64,000 bases of DNA from Spirometra erinaceieuropaei (taxonomy: Eukaryota > Platyhelminthes > Cestoda > Diphyllobothriidea > Diphyllobothriidae): positions 88,898-152,897 of the forward strand of contig CACRXP010000549.1 of assembly GCA_902702965.1 (NCBI GenBank), given 5' to 3'. The notes under the pieces were generated by a model. That model searched no databases. It was not told the DNA's origin and saw only the letters and a list, made by a program, of their open reading frames with translations. Made by a program: the position numbers and the translations under genes. Position 1 is the first letter of the stretch; every line of letters begins with the position of its first letter. Positions 1 through 10,886 of this stretch are shown piece by piece.

Positions 1-174
1 TTTGGTAGGACCAAAAGACATGAAACTACACTTGGATGATGAAAACTCCATCTGCCATGTCGAACCCCATCTGCTTAAGCGTAGTAAATCGGCATTAATG
101 TTTTCAACACAAACATTTGCGGTGTCCTTAGAGTATGAGTAAGCACACTTGAGGTCCGACCACTGGCATTTGTG

Positions 175-860
175 GTCTTATACTGTCCCTCAAACCAGAT
201 TGACACACGCGATAACCTTCTCCGAATGCAAATGAACAAGACCTGCTCGAATTGGACTATATATACTGTTGGGGACTTAGACGCTCCCAGTATCGAATGG
301 CAAGACTTGACTTTTTGGGCCCACCGGATACATTCAGTCATAATTTGATCGAAGTGGCAGCAGAAAAATTGCTATCCCATAATATACCATTCGGAACAGG
401 TTTTAGGTAGGGTCATCATCCAAACTGCCTTGATCTGATACTCACTCGATATGAGGAGAGTGCGCTGGGTAAATAAGATCTACCTCCGGTGAGTGTTAGT
501 GATCATATTATACTGCTCTTCGAGTACTCCCATTTCTCCCAACCTGACTCATTTAGACAAATAGAAACAAAGATTTGGAAGGGAAATTTTTCAGCATGCG
601 AACATAAGTCATGGGAACACCGTGGATAGACACATTACAGGGGACAGTTAAGGACTGCTGGACCGCCTTTAGCTCGTTGGTTTAAAGAATCACTGAACTA
701 AATTATCCACTCAGAGGAAAGAAAACAAGAAACAGTCCGCCGTGGACAAACTAGGACCTACAAATAGTCCTTAAGAGAAAAAATAATGTATGGAGACGTT
801 TTTGACTTACGGGAGCTTCGAACACTTACCAGAATAAAAACAATGGCAAAATATGTGTAA
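175..860 (+). pseudogene. CR1-like family B endonuclease fragment (copy B0)
   Basis: This is a decayed piece of a non-LTR retrotransposon ORF2, covering the second half of the APE-type endonuclease and the linker before the reverse transcriptase. Readable landmarks are GDLDAPSIEWQDL (271-309, the GDFN motif with N replaced by D), NCLDLILTRYEES (from 423), SDHIILLFEYSHFS (from 498) and a basic linker with a VWRRF motif near 790-803. Each lines up in order with the better-preserved copy B1 (7354-7960). Stops and frame changes interrupt it at about 349, 409 and 475, so it cannot be functional. No reverse transcriptase follows, so it is truncated at its 3' side, and the 5' side runs towards the window edge. 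Confidence 0.75.
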
Positions 861-2163
861 GAGTGAGGCTGAGGGTCCGAAGGAACTAAGAATTGTGCAT
901 ATTGCAGGATCTTAGGAGTATTTTTAGATCATATACAGTTACGTAGGCAGTGGCAAAAGAAATCTTGACACGATTTTGACGCTAAGGTCCCAAAACTGAG
1001 TAATGGAGATGGGTAACCAAACAAAAGTAACTGTCATCTCCATCTTCTTTCAGTCTCCTTCTCTCCCATACCCAGAACGGCAAACAATTTCGCATTGCAT
1101 TGGAAGATAATCTTTACTTCTCGCTAGCGTCGACAAGGACAGAACTCCTCCTAATGTCGCACGTAACATGATTTTTAAAATATCAGTGAAATTTATATTT
1201 TTTATCGGATTTCTAGTCTCTTGCATAGTTTTTTTTTCGATACAAATCTGGCAGAACTTTCTACTTTTGGTCCTAAGCCATCCGTGCTTGCGTCGTGTTA
1301 TGTGGACTTATCAGAAAGCGGAAATATGCTGTCATAGTTTTTCGCCCAACACAGCCCCACTCCTTTTCAGTTTTGCCAGTATATCTAAAAGGTTCTCCCC
1401 GTGAAATGTTTCAGAAACATCATACTTAACGGTAAATCTTCCCTATTGGCCGCTTTTATTGTCGCTTTATCAACTAGTGAGAGAACTATACTGTCATCTA
1501 TTTTACCTCACATGGCTTTATTGTTGAACAAAACCTTTATTCAATTTCTATTTTGTCCCTTAAAGATTTATTGCTCGTATGTTGGTTATCAGGACATTGT
1601 ATTATGTAGCAAAAATTGCCTAAGTGGCAATTCTGCTACACGGTCTACTAATAGAAGTAGCTTTTCGAAACCATTTATTATACGTAGCGTCATTTTTAAA
1701 TTATCAAAAAGGCGAAATTCGATAAATAAACAGTTTCTTGGACATATAGAAATAATTATTAATGTCATATTATTCCTGAAAATCATTTTCAAATTTTCGG
1801 CAGCTATCGGTCCTGAAAATAAGAACTAAGCTCTTACTTTGTTTTCTTCAACGTGAAAACCTGAGTCAACACTTCGTCGAAGTTTGAAGGAAACTAAATT
1901 CCGAGCTCCTCACTCAAGCCCGTCGTCAATATAAAAAATAAACTTTGGAGCGCTCGAAAACTTTAACAATTTTATGTCTCATTATGGGTCAATTTTATGT
2001 CCTTAATGCCCTTATTGAAGGAAAATTGTCAGCGCTTACTTCCCAGCGGTGAAAGGAGTCCGCGATTCTCATTGATCGTTAGAGGGTGAGAATGAAGAAG
2101 GGCACGAGCGAAGTTTAACTCTATTTTGAAAAAATATCCCTAACCGTAGACAGCTCCTCGATG
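861..2163. other. Unassigned interval, AT-rich
   Basis: No recognisable gene. The longest open stretch is 142 codons at 1401-1829 (+). It is rich in Ile, Leu, Phe and Ser, matches no family I know and shows no splice context, so I do not call it a gene. Given its neighbours, this is probably old transposon debris. Confidence 0.4.
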
Positions 2164-2553
2164 CTGCCTTCCATTATCTTTAATCTTGTGGCCTCAACTT
2201 TAGGGTCGTTTAAGCTAAGCTATTTTGACTATACCAATGTTAACAAGGAACGAGTCAACAACTTTAGAAGCACTCTCGATCGGAACGATAGTTTTTTAAA
2301 GAATGATCTAAATTTTTTAACAATGTATTACAGTACTTGACAGAAGGTCTTCTCGAGCTAATTCCACGGAAGAAGTTTAAGTTGAATACCACTTCCTCCA
2401 CTGTCCCACGCTTTCTTAAAAACAGACTTAAAAAGCTACGGATGCAGCTTAAAGATCCTTCCATGAGCTCATTATCAGTTCATCTAGGAATCGTCGAAAT
2501 ATTTGGATTAGCTTCGAAAATGAGGCTCGCGCGAAATAGGCGTACAGAATCTT
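2164..2553 (+). pseudogene. CR1-like family A linker fragment (copy A0)
   Basis: This is a short remnant of the region between the endonuclease and the reverse transcriptase of family A. It reads FDYTNVNKERVNNFRSTLDR at 2224-2283 and then, after a stop and frame change near 2335, PRFLKNRLKKLRMQL and ASKMRLARNRRTES up to about 2553. The same order occurs in copy A1 at 4095-4425 (NYDCVDSDLINNYMRSLDC, PHFLQNRLKKLRRQL, ASRMRQARDRQRES). Similarity stops abruptly after the RxxES motif, where the ORF1-like sequence of A1 begins. That boundary is an insertion or recombination junction inside one open frame (2337-2987). Confidence 0.7.
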
Positions 2554-3389
2554 TGGATAAACTTGCAGCAGCAGCCCCATTTGTCGTTTCGTATCCTCCG
2601 GATAGTCCCGCTGAGACACATGAAAATCCGTCTACATCAGCTAGACCGATAACTTCTATTGTCAAACTGGGTGCTGTAAGGTCTACAGCTAAGTCACCAG
2701 TGGCTTGGCATCAGAACGGTGAGACTCGAAAATTGAATCAGACTCCGACCCAAAAGAAAGGTAGTACAGTTCCATTAGGAGGTACGACGCCTTCTCTTAG
2801 ATCTAAAAAGTCTGTTCAGCCCAGCACGTCTACAAATCCCGCAGCTCCAATTATATCCTCGAATAATTCTCTGTCCTGCGTACCGGTTACTTATCAAAGC
2901 CCTACTATATATCCAGCAACTAATTCATACATGAATTGCCCTAAATCATTTATGCCCCAACCTAGTTCAGGCTTCCCACCACTTTAGGCCAATTGCTCTC
3001 AGGTACGTCAACCTATCTCCTTTGACTTCCAATGTAGACCTGGTTTCCCACTATTTCATTCTTTTAGTGGCCTACCCTCACCCATTAGCCCCTACTTTCC
3101 TTCTAGCCTCCCTCCTCCTCCTCCTCCTCCTCCTCCTCCTCCTCCTCCTCCTCCTCCCCTTCCTCCATTATTTAACTACCAACAAGTCTATCCATGTTCT
3201 AACTCCCCTAGCATTCCAATGTTTGAAAACTATATCCCCACCTCCTTTAGGTCTCATACTCAGCCTTCTCTTGCTGACTCCCCATACGTCAATAACTCTA
3301 AATTACCTGGTACTTATTCTCCAAGTGTCATTAATTCGCAGCTTACATATCCGCCTCCAAATTTTTTTAAACACCGTCGAAAGTAGCAT
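2554..3389 (+). pseudogene. CR1-like family A ORF1, proline-rich (copy A1)
   Basis: This is the ORF1-like part of a family-A retrotransposon, rich in Pro, Ser, Thr and Asn. It runs in one frame to a TAG at 2985-2987. The same frame then stays open past that stop: a Pro tract encoded by a CCT repeat (about 3111-3158), then FNYQQVYPCSNSPSIPMFEN and TYSPSVINSQLTYPPPNFF, ending near 3389. A minus-strand copy (15280-16041) has the same character and the same place before its endonuclease, which supports the ORF1 assignment. ORF1 proteins of CR1-group elements are thought to coat the RNA. No RNA-binding motif is visible here. The TAG suggests inactivation. Confidence 0.55.
3111..3158 (+). repeat. 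CCT/CTC trinucleotide microsatellite
   Basis: A run of CCT units inside family-A ORF1. It encodes polyproline in the ORF1 frame and polyleucine in the frame that becomes the endonuclease frame downstream. Confidence 0.9.
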
Positions 3390-3405
3390 TGCCGTTCGAA
3401 ACACA

Positions 3406-4494
3406 TTAGATATTATATTATTGAATGCCAGGTCTGTTATAAAGAAGATGGCCCAAATCAGAGCCATTGCTCTGGAAATGACGCCTGATATTATATGTGT
3501 AACAGAATCTTGGACACATTCTCTAATTCCTGACTCTGCCCTTCTCATAGATGACTTCGATTTTTACCGCCAAGACCGCACGACTAGGCGTGGGGGTGGT
3601 TGTCTTCTTTATCTTAAATCCTACCTAAAGCACTCTCCCTATTACTTGGATGTTTCTTCATTCACGGGAAACTTCTGCTTTGCATCTGTTATTCTCTCGC
3701 CGCAAAGAAAGGCCATTATTGGCTGTATCTACAATCCCCCAAATTCTTTAGCCAGTGATGATTCACAACTCTGTGAAATCTTTAAATTAATTTCGGAAGC
3801 TGCTTTCGATGTTAAAATAATCACTGGGGATTTTAACCTTCCTGAAATTGACTGGGTTTCCAATAGCTGCCCACCCAGATTCCAGTCCTTTCAAGATATT
3901 ATCAATTTTTCAAATTGGTCCCAACTGGTGCGCTCTCCAACAAGAGATAATCACATTTTAGATCTAATCTTTACCTATGACATTGCTCCTCTTTCTGTTG
4001 CTTTAAAAAAGGACCTCTTTGACAGTGACCACGTATTAATTCATTGTTGCCTACCGCTTGCCTTTTCAAAAAAGACAAGCGCCGTTCAGACTTTCATGAA
4101 CTACGACTGCGTAGATAGCGACTTAATAAATAACTATATGAGATCCTTGGATTGCCGTGGCTTCCTCACTTGTAGCGATGTAACCATTCTTCGTGATGTC
4201 ATGTCCAATGTTTCCAAGGACATTCTAGAGTTTGTGCCGCGTAGATATCTCAAGCCTAATTCTTCAGATTCTCTTGTTCCTCATTTTCTTCAGAACAGAC
4301 TAAAAAAGTTGAGGCGACAACTGCGTGACCTATCCACTAGTTCCTTATCAGTTCATCTTATAATCACAGAGATTTTTGAGATGGCCTCAAGGATGCGCCA
4401 AGCGCGCGACAGGCAAAGAGAATCAATTGCTCTCAGTGGTTCGAACCCTGGCGAATCCGTCGCTAGCATCTTCCGTCATCGGTCCTACTCTTAG
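3406..4494 (+). pseudogene. CR1-like family A APE endonuclease and linker (copy A1)
   Basis: This is an open frame for an apurinic/apyrimidinic-type endonuclease, the enzyme that nicks target DNA for non-LTR retrotransposition. The expected motifs occur in order: LNARSV (3421), ICVTESW with the catalytic Glu (about 3496-3516), RxxxRRGGG (about 3574-3600), GCIYNPP (about 3721), GDFNLPEIDW (about 3826) and SDHVLIH (4024). A basic linker follows (NRLKKLRRQL). The frame is open upstream to 3022, but that stretch is the polyleucine shadow of ORF1, so the real protein starts near 3400. It ends at a TAG (4492-4494) and the reverse transcriptase resumes about 20 bases later, so ORF2 is split. Confidence 0.85.
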
Positions 4495-4515
4495 CGTGGT
4501 CATGAACTTCCACCC

Positions 4516-5049
4516 ATGCTAAATGATAAAAAAGTCTTCCTCACCGATGACACTGACAAGGCGGAGTTGTTTAGTGCTTTCTTTGCAAAACACCTTGCTA
4601 CCGAGTCCGATCCGGTCCCTTTCTTTCGATCACTTTCAGATAGGACACTGAGTACAATTGATGTCTCCTCAGATCTCATTAAGAAACACATAAGCCGTTT
4701 GAAATACTCACACTGCTCAGGAACGGACGGGATTCCGAATTCGATTATTAACCAAGCGTCCGACTTTCCCATATTGCTCAGTCATTTATTCTCGGTTTAT
4801 ATTTCAAAAGGATTCTTTCCTGAAACATGGAAGACGTCAATTATCATTCCCGTTTTCAAGTCAGGATCTCGGTCCGATGTTAATAACTATCGGGGCGTGC
4901 ACAAAACGCCGTCTCTAGCAAAACTTCTTGAAAGGATTATTTTCAATGAAATTCTTGACTTCTGTGCCCAACTGAGCACGACGGAATTATTCTGCGCTCC
5001 AACTGGGACAATTTCGACTTGGTTACCATTCCACAGTTACAGTCTCTGA
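4516..5049 (+). pseudogene. CR1-like family A reverse transcriptase, N-terminal part (copy A1)
   Basis: This continues ORF2 of copy A1 after a stop. The start of the reverse transcriptase domain is present: DTDKAELFSAFFAKHL, then GTDGIPNSII (about 4720), PETWKTSIIIPVFKSG (about 4819) and NNYRGVHK, equivalent to NYRPIS. The readable similarity ends around 4970 and the catalytic palm motifs A and B are absent, so an internal deletion or severe decay follows. It cannot polymerise alone. Confidence 0.8.
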
Positions 5050-5169
5050 CATTGATACTGGAACCGTACGTACAGAATTACTTTGTGTATTTTTGGAATA
5101 TTTTTTCACGCATTGAAATTCGCCAGGAACGTGGATTAAGTGCAATTTGTTTATCAGCACGGTTCAGTT

Positions 5170-5330
5170 GACAACGTAACGTGCTACGCAACCGATTTAC
5201 GGATATACAGCCTAGAAAACCAATCGCTCAAAATCCTTCAAGGTCTGCAGTTATTCAAGTCCCACGAGATCTGGAAAGGGCTAAGTCGCTTCTGATTAAA
5301 TTCAACAAAATTTATCGGATTTTAAGTATT
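5170..5330 (+). pseudogene. CR1-like family A RT motif C remnant (copy A1)
   Basis: A short degenerate stretch reads CYATDLRIYSLENQSLKILQ, then LQLFKSHEIWKGLSRF. It corresponds to the YADD catalytic motif and following helix seen in copy A3 (IYADDLKCVYSF...LLVPLAWSSKRLMKF). The first catalytic Asp is replaced by Thr. Motifs A and B are missing between this and the upstream RT piece. Family B copy B1 begins shortly after. Confidence 0.5.
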
Positions 5331-5439
5331 TTTTCGCTTACTGAGTTTTGAATACTCACTTTAATTCATCATATATAAGCCGACGTATTCGTTATAACAT
5401 CGAAAGCGAAATTATACATATTATACCACGTCGAAGTTT

Positions 5440-6802
5440 ATGGATTCTCAGCAAGCTAACTGTAGTAGTACGGCCAGCGACGGCACCTCTTTGGAAGATT
5501 AGTCCGGTGAGTTGTCCTTCGTATTTAGAACCTGTGCTCGCTCTACCTTCGCCTCCAACCAACGACCAGCAAAGCGTGCAAAAAGCGTAAATACCGCAAA
5601 AAGTGTGAGGTACGAAGACGAGCCTTGTGGTGGGTGCGCAGATATTCAAATCAAAGTAGAACAACTGGAAAAGGAGCTTGCTGATTTAAGGACGCTCGTG
5701 AAACAGACCGTAGTCGGCCAGAACGTGTCCAGTGTTAGAACCCCAAAAACGAAGAGCAAAACGCAAAAAACGCGCAAAAATATCTCCCTGGGGGGATCTT
5801 CAAACACGAGTAGCAACTCAACAGCCAAAACCTCAGACACCGATAACAGCAGGACAATGAAAATGAAGCCGCCGATAACGGGAGACTCGATTCCCACGCA
5901 CGATGTCTTAAGCGATGTCGAAAAAAAGTTACATGTCGCGGAAGCCATCTCAACTAAGCCTCTTGCTGTAAGTGATGGGATTTCTGTTTTGCCTGGAGAC
6001 GATATACCTGGGTCATCCAGTCTACTGTTGCCCTCTTGTTCTGGCAACCACCCTGAGCGCACTACAGAGCACGTAGCTGAATGCGAAGACATAAGCCCGT
6101 GGGTAGAGGGGAGAGGGAAACGCCATGACAGGATTCTGAAGTCACAGCCAGCCCTGATGGGTTGCTCGGGACAGTCGGTAGACAGTAAAAGTGTGCGTCC
6201 AAGCGATGACTCCGTAAATCGTCCTCGTCCACATGCAGCGCATTCACCGGAAAGACAGAGTTTGGAGGACCATGCTCGCCAGCAGTGTCTGGTTATTCAG
6301 AGTTTGTCAGAATCGAATGCAGTCAGACCTGAAGACCGTGTCTCAGAGGACCTTGCTTCTTTTCATGGTCTGCTAAATCATTTACTGCCGGCAGACATGG
6401 AAATAAAGGTTCTGAAAGCATTCCGGATAGGAAAAAGGAGTGAAGACAGGACAGTAGCACAACCACCTCGCCCTCTCAAAATTATGCTGGAGAACAAAGA
6501 GCAAATCAAGTTTATCCTCTCTAAAAAAACCGATCTCAGAAACACACACAAGCAGGTTTTTTTTTCAACCGGACTATTCACCAGCGGAACGGTTGAAACG
6601 CCGGGAACTTGTCTTGGAGTTAAAATCAAGACTGAAGGATGGCGAACACAATCTGGCCATCTTCAAGGGGAAGGTAGTTCGAAAATATATGCCGTTTCAG
6701 TGGAACCATCCTTTAATACTACGAACGACGATAGCTACTCAGCTAAAACAGACACCTTCGTTGAACCACCTGATCAAGGCGCCAACACAAGTGAGCCCGT
6801 AG
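5440..6802 (+). pseudogene. CR1-like family B ORF1, coiled coil plus RRM-like domain
   Basis: This is the putative RNA-binding ORF1 protein. I place the start at ATG 5440. An in-frame TAG at 5500-5502 interrupts it after 20 codons. Then come a basic stretch, a short coiled coil (IKVEQLEKELADLRTLVKQ, about 5650-5705), a long Ser/Thr/Lys-rich linker, and an RRM-like fold with CLVIQSLSES (about 6286), KVLKAFRIGK (about 6409) and RPLKIMLENKEQIKFIL (about 6469). At a run of nine T (6557-6565) the reading must shift: the family-like continuation QPDYSPAERLKRRELVLEL, then LAIFKGKVVRKY, lies in the next frame and ends at about 6802. Without that shift, the frame runs into ORF2 and creates an artificial fusion of about 600 codons. 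Confidence 0.75.
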
Positions 6803-6894
6803 CGTCCAGTGATCTGACTGAAACAAGGCTTGTAAATGGAACCAATCAGGTAACGGAAGAGCCTAGAGAACAGGACGTCCGCGATAACGGAGTA

Positions 6895-9742
6895 ATGCTC
6901 ACAGCAGTAACAAATGCAACGGGAAATTTGGCTGGTGCTCAACTGAGGTGCTTGTACACGAATGCCCAAAGCCTCATATCGAAACTAGACGAACTAAAAC
7001 TTTGCCTTGTTGAGCTGTCTCCAGATGTTTTAGCAGTAACTGAGACCTGGCTGTCCGGGACTATTAGCGATAACGAAGTAGCCTTGCATGGATACCAAAT
7101 TTATCGGAGAGACAGGGAACATCGTCAGGGTGGTGGTATCGTTGTGTATGTGAATGAAGGTCTGAAAGTGTCGGATAACACTACCAAGTTTGCGTGCAGT
7201 ACGGAAGCTATCTGGTTGACCATCAAGGCTACCGGTTGCCCGTGTCTCGATGTCCTCACTGTCTACCGACCACCTAGGACAGACCGAATCGCCGACACTC
7301 AACTATTGGAGCAGTTGGAGAAATTTTCCAGTTGACCTAACATCATGATCATGGGCGACTTCAACGCACCAGGAACAAACTGGAATACCCTCCAAGCGTC
7401 GGGTCCAAAATCGGCATTATATTACCGCCTGTCCAGCAAAACACTAAATGCGTGCCTCACACAACATGTAATGTTCCCAACGAGAATACGTGAAGGACAA
7501 AGGGCAAACTGCCTGGATCTGGTCTTTACGAAAACACCAGACAGCATAGACGAGATCGTCTCCATGCCGCCCCTTGGCCGAAGTGACCACGTAGTGCTTA
7601 TGTGGGATTATTCGTTATTCTCCATTTCATATACTCCAGACCACAAAAGGCGTAATGTTTGGCGGGGCGACTTCAATCAGATGAGGGCAGACTTATCCGG
7701 TCTTGACTGGGGCTCTTTGTTTACGGGAAGTGCCAACGATGACTGGGAGTTGTTCAAGAATGTCCTTCTGCAGCTCATCAACAACCACTGCCCACTGACT
7801 AGTGTAAGACTGAACAAACGCCCTGGGTGGCTAAACAGCAACCTCAAGAAAGAAATCAACAGGAAGCACAAGTTGTGGAGAAAATACTGCGTCACTAGAC
7901 AAGCTGAATGCTTCAACACCTACAAGACACAGAGGAACAAACTGAGGAAGCTGATAATGCAGACGCGGCGGGAATTCGAGAAGAACTTGCTACAAAAAGC
8001 AACAGAGAAATCAAAATTGCTCTACAGCTACCTCCGACGAACTACAAGGAACAGGCATCAAATCCCTTTGATAAAGACTACTGATGGCGATGAGATCGCT
8101 GATAGTAGGGAAAAGCTGCGTATTTTTCACGGTTTTTCCAATCAGTCTACACAAACGAGGCAAGGTTCCTTCCTCCCTCCACAGAAGAACTGCCGACTCC
8201 AAGCGTCAGTGATATACTCTTCTCAGAAGGCATTGTCCGAAGAGAATTAGAGGCATTGAACGAATCGAAGTCGCCAGGACCAGACGAGATTCCACCCAAG
8301 CTTCTGAAGGAACTTGCCAGTGAGCTCTCTGTGCCTTTGTCGATGCTCTTTCAAACGTCATTTGACACTGGAACACTTCCTGTCGATTGGAAGCTGGCGC
8401 ATATTACTCCGCTACACAAAGGAGGTCACAGGGCAGCGACGACAAATTACAGACCCATAAGCTTGACATGCATTCTCTGCAAAGTTATGGAAAGGATCAT
8501 AAAGAGTGAACTGATGCAATTCCTGGAAGTTCACGGCCTGCTATCGAAATGCCAACATGGGTTCCGAGCAGGAAGATCCTGCACGACAAACCTGCTGCAA
8601 TCTCTCCAGAGCTGGACCCGAGCTCTCGACGACAGGCACGCGGTCCACATAGCCTTCATCGACTTCCAGAAGGCTTTCGACACTGTGCCACACCAAAGAC
8701 TCTTACATAAGCTGAAAACAATAGGGATAGGTGGCAACTTCCTTAAATGGATCGAAAACTTCCTTGTGGGTCGACACCAGGTTGCGTGCGTCGGTCGGGG
8801 AAAATCGGATCCGGCTATGGTCGATAGTGGTGTCCCCCAGGGTTCAGTTCTGGGACCCATTTTGTTCCTTATCTACGTGGACGATGCCGCAAGAGATTTA
8901 GACTGTGAAGTTGCAATGTTTGCGGATGACATGAAGATATGGAGTGTAATTCGGGGTCCTGCCGATGAAGACAGACTGCAGATGAACCTGAATCGGTTGG
9001 AGGAGTGGTCAAACCTTTGGCTCCTGCGGTTCAACGTTGCCAAATGTAGCATACTTCGCCTAGGCAACACAGCCAGATGCGCCAGCACAAGAACCTACTT
9101 TCTGGGCGGTGCAGCCCTACAAGAGGTCGAAGCCCAAAGGGACCTCGGTGTGCTGACGACGAGTTCCCTAAAACTATCCGCCCACTGTTCGAGGGTGGCA
9201 AAAACCGCAATGTCCGTACTGTACGCCATCAAGCGTGCGTTTATGGACTTTGACGAAGAAGCTTACTATAAGACATTCGGAACATTCGTCCGGCCGCATT
9301 TAGAGTACGGCATACAAGCTTGGAGGCCGTGGGCTGTTGTGGATCAAAACTGCCTCGAAAGAGTCCAGAGGAGAGCCACGAAGATGGTTAGGGATCAAAG
9401 CTCCTTTCCTTATGCAACCCGCCTAGTAAATCTGAACCTCTTTCCTTTGAGTTACAGGCAACTTCGCGGAGATCTCTTGCAAGCCTTCCGCATTGTAAAG
9501 GGGTTGGATTGCAGTCTGGCCTTCGAAGACTTTTTGAATTTGCTACCACGACCAACCTCCGAGGTCACCCGTTAAAACTGCGCACTCAGCAGGCGCGGCT
9601 GGATGTGCGGAAGTTCTCCTTCGCGGTTCGAGTGGTCAAACCATGGAATGAGCTTCCCGCAGATGTTGTGATGTCACCATCTATACAGATTTTTAAGAAG
9701 AATCTGGACATATTTATGTTCCGAAATGACCAAGAGCGATGA
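6895..9742 (+). pseudogene. CR1-like family B ORF2: APE endonuclease and reverse transcriptase
   Basis: ORF2 makes the endonuclease and reverse transcriptase for target-primed insertion. The start is probably ATG 6895; the frame is open further upstream. Endonuclease motifs: LYTNAQSL (about 6952), AVTETWL, YRRDREHRQGGG, VYRPPR, GDFNAPGTNW (7354), NCLDLVF and SDHVVLM (about 7583). RT motifs: SPGPDEIPPKLL (about 8271), WKLAHITPLHKGG, NYRPISLT, GFRAGRSC, AFIDFQKAFDTVPH (motif A, about 8653), SGVPQGSVLGPILF (motif B, about 8827), AMFADDMKIW (motif C, FADD at 8919-8930) and LLRFNVAKC. The C-terminus has LEYGIQAWRPW. Lesions: TGA at 7333-7335 in frame, a one-T loss near 8134 and a one-T loss near 9531. 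ORF2 ends at 9742. Confidence 0.9.
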
Positions 9743-9918
9743 GAAGTAGCGCTCACCCCTGTAACTCCTTCTCATTTTGTCCCACCATTATGGGCGTGTT
9801 CGAACTATTTCAGCCCAGAACATCTATCTGTACACCACACATTTTTTACGCTGCAAATAGGGTACTCAAAGGCTTACGCGTATTTCCCTCAATAAACTGA
9901 ACTGATCTGAACTGAACT
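9743..9918 (+). repeat. Family B 3' UTR and ACTGA tail
   Basis: A short 3' UTR ends in GGCTTACGCGTATTTCCCTC followed by AATAAACTGAACTGATCTGA-type repeats. The same block occurs in inverse orientation at 16613-16660, so it marks the 3' end of family B. Confidence 0.75.
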
Positions 9919-10064
9919 AATCGGCTTCTGAGCTCTAGTCAGCATGGGTTTTTACCTGAACGATCCTGCGAAACATGCCACTTGGCTTTTCTTAATCTAA
10001 TCACTTCTCTTCGTAATGAGCGGCAGTCAGTGGTTGTTATTTACTTTGATCTTAGCAAAGCCTT

Positions 10065-10886
10065 NNNNNNNNNNNNNNNNNNNNNNNNNNNNNNNNNNNN
10101 NNNNNNNNNNNNNNNNNNNNNNNNNNNNNNNNNNNNNNNNNNNNNNNNNNNNNNNNNNNNNNNNNNNNNNNNNNNNNNNNNNNNNNNNNNNNNNNNNNNN
10201 NNNNNNNNNNNNNNNNNNNNNNNNNNNNNNNNNNNNNNNNNNNNNNNNNNNNNNNNNNNNNNNNNNNNNNNNNNNNNNNNNNNNNNNNNNNNNNNNNNNN
10301 NNNNNNNNNNNNNNNNNNNNNNNNNNNNNNNNNNNNNNNNNNNNNNNNNNNNNNNNNNNNNNNNNNNNNNNNNNNNNNNNNNNNNNNNNNNNNNNNNNNN
10401 NNNNNNNNNNNNNNNNNNNNNNNNNNNNNNNNNNNNNNNNNNNNNNNNNNNNNNNNNNNNNNNNNNNNNNNNNNNNNNNNNNNNNNNNNNNNNNNNNNNN
10501 NNNNNNNNNNNNNNNNNNNNNNNNNNNNNNNNNNNNNNNNNNNNNNNNNNNNNNNNNNNNNNNNNNNNNNNNNNNNNNNNNNNNNNNNNNNNNNNNNNNN
10601 NNNNNNNNNNNNNNNNNNNNNNNNNNNNNNNNNNNNNNNNNNNNNNNNNNNNNNNNNNNNNNNNNNNNNNNNNNNNNNNNNNNNNNNNNNNNNNNNNNNN
10701 NNNNNNNNNNNNNNNNNNNNNNNNNNNNNNNNNNNNNNNNNNNNNNNNNNNNNNNNNNNNNNNNNNNNNNNNNNNNNNNNNNNNNNNNNNNNNNNNNNNN
10801 NNNNNNNNNNNNNNNNNNNNNNNNNNNNNNNNNNNNNNNNNNNNNNNNNNNNNNNNNNNNNNNNNNNNNNNNNNNNNNNNNNNNNN
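10065..10886. other. Assembly gap (822 N)
   Basis: An unbroken run of N. It lies inside a family-A retrotransposon. Nothing can be said of its content. Open frames that span it are artefacts. Confidence 1.

Larger units (their letters stand above)
5345..9918 (+). mobile_element. Near-complete CR1-like family B retrotransposon (copy B1)
   Basis: This is the best-preserved transposon in the window: a 5' leader, ORF1 (RRM-like), ORF2 (APE endonuclease plus reverse transcriptase), a short 3' UTR and a tail built on ACTGA (about 9896-9918, ending AACTGATCTGAACTGAAC). The same tail in another form, AGTC units, ends the minus-strand copy B2 at 16613, which supports the 3' boundary. The 5' boundary is only approximate, placed where family-A similarity stops. 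The lesions are two nonsense codons and three single-base frame changes at T-runs, so the copy is inactive as read but young compared with its neighbours. The CR1-group assignment rests on domain order and the C-terminal LEYGIQAWRPW-type region. Confidence 0.85.

Noticed and set aside
3022..3400. Polyleucine N-terminus as a signal peptide or membrane anchor of the endonuclease ORF
   Set aside because: It is the off-frame reading of the CCT tract and of ORF1-like coding sequence.
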